DNA from: JBBRFH01 sp038224615
Lineage (GTDB): Bacteria; Planctomycetota; Phycisphaerae; Tepidisphaerales; Tepidisphaeraceae
DNA length: 14,957 bases
Direction of reading: 5' to 3'
Assembly (NCBI GenBank): GCA_038224615.1
Contig: JBBRFH010000058.1
Coordinates: 1 to 14,957 of the forward strand
Position numbers and translations under genes: made by a program. Of this stretch, positions 14,360 to 14,957 are shown one piece after another; position 1 is the first letter of the stretch, and each line of letters opens with the position of its first letter. The notes beneath the pieces were generated by a model. That model saw only the letters and a program-made list of their open reading frames with translations, ran no database searches and was not told the origin of the DNA.

Positions 14360-14541
14360 ATACGTTTCCGGTCTGAAACCCGCGCCCAAATGCCAAGGCG
14401 AACCGCGAAGCAGCGAAGAGCGCGAAGGAAGACGCGAAGAATGCTCATTTTTTATGTTTCCCTTCGCGTTGATCTTCGCGCGCATCGCATCTTCGCGGCT
14501 CGCATTGGAGTTTGGGCGCGGTTTTCACTCCGGAAACGCAT
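14360..14541. repeat. Large imperfect palindrome with GCGAAG-rich centre
   Basis: A 28-bp repeat at 14360-14387 and its inverted copy at 14514-14541 bound an internal region with opposing GCGAAG and CTTCGC runs (CGCGAAG about 14405-14440, CTTCGCG about 14462-14500) around an AT-rich centre. The whole 182 bp can fold on itself. The right edge reaches the first base of the methyltransferase stop codon. This looks like a dispersed palindromic repeat rather than a gene; the small ORF running through it is not convincing. Confidence 0.6.
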
Positions 14542-14957
14542 CACTTCTCCGACAGCTCGAACAACCGGATCGGCGTCGTGCGTGTGGGTACGCTTTGCTC
14601 GTAGCGGTGCAGCCGCCACCCGCGCTCAGCGATCCAGGGCAGGAACAGATCGCCGGACATTCGCCCCGGCTCGCCGAGCAGCACTTTGCCCGCCGGCGCG
14701 AGATGCTTGCGGAAAAACGTATCGAGGTATGTCCACTGCGTTTTTTCGTAGAGCACGTCGCTGCCGATGATCAGATCGAAGCGTTCGCTCAGGTTGTCGG
14801 TCTGCCAGTTCACCTTGCGGGCGCGCACGCGGTCGCTGTAGCGCAGGCCGTTGAGCGCCGAAAACAGCAGGCAATCGCGCTCGATATCTGCGAACAGCAC
14901 GTCGGCTCCCAGCAGCGCTGCGACCGTGCCGGCGAGGCCCATGCCGCAACCGAGGTC
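14541..14957 (-). CDS. Class I SAM-dependent methyltransferase (N-terminus outside window)
   Basis: The minus-strand frame is open from the window edge to a TGA at 14543-14541, giving 138 residues; the start is missing. The visible part opens with DLGCGMGLAG, the glycine-rich SAM-binding motif I, then ADVLFADIE with the acidic residue expected to contact the ribose, and FDLIIGSDVLYE, followed by the KVLLGEPGR and LFELSEK strands. The SDVLYE motif and short length resemble the lysine-methyltransferase-like group (METTL21/23 and related bacterial proteins), which would make it a protein methyltransferase, but the target cannot be told from this fragment. An in-frame ATG at 14942 falls inside motif I and is not the real start. 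The gene ends against a palindromic repeat, so its last residues could be altered by that repeat. Confidence 0.8.
   Translation of the reverse strand, partial: DLGCGMGLAGTVAALLGADVLFADIERDCLLFSALNGLRYSDRVRARKVNWQTDNLSERFDLIIGSDVLYEKTQWTYLDTFFRKHLAPAGKVLLGEPGRMSGDLFLPWIAERGWRLHRYEQSVPTRTTPIRLFELSEK

Overview
The window looks like chromosomal DNA from a high-GC bacterium, most likely a planctomycete of the Phycisphaerae type. This rests on a PEP-CTERM protein with a VPEP/poly-Arg tail, a very large membrane-anchored coiled-coil protein resembling planctomycete DUF4175-like proteins, a MnmG carrying repeat-derived peptides such as GTGFQPV, and long gene-poor gaps filled with short palindromic repeats. 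The assignment is inference; no rRNA or other marker is present, and I found no tRNA.

Layout. 1-387 is the C-terminal end of an unrecognised protein. 449-1882 is purB, an adenylosuccinate lyase of the type also found in animals. 1883-2378 has no gene but holds five copies of a 34-bp repeat, three of them in a 66-bp tandem. 2379-3137 (minus) is an exported PEP-CTERM protein whose upstream region (3161-3314) can fold into a series of RNA stems. 3138-3706 also carries several inverted repeats before a plus-strand gene at 3707-6208, a GH15 glucoamylase-like enzyme fused in frame to a ferredoxin-like iron-sulfur domain. 6209-7161 has no convincing gene; it contains a terminator-like stem, a cluster of TGTANCA heptamers and a nested palindrome. 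7162-10395 is the large DUF4175-like membrane protein. A REP-type palindrome at about 10420-10464 separates it from a 12-TM MFS transporter (10603-11871). That gene converges on mnmG (11925-13886, minus). 13887-14540 holds copies of a CCAAGGCCCAAGCCCC-type repeat, a candidate promoter plus structured RNA plus strong terminator (about 13989-14296), and a large imperfect palindrome. The window ends in a partial class I methyltransferase (14541-14957, minus).

There is no single operon or recognisable defence cassette. Housekeeping genes (purB, mnmG) are interspersed with carbohydrate and envelope genes. The two most unusual items are the glucoamylase-ferredoxin fusion, whose second cluster motif has Asp in place of a Cys, and mnmG, which appears to have absorbed three different repeat elements in frame. 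A candidate free-standing non-coding RNA lies upstream of mnmG on the other strand.
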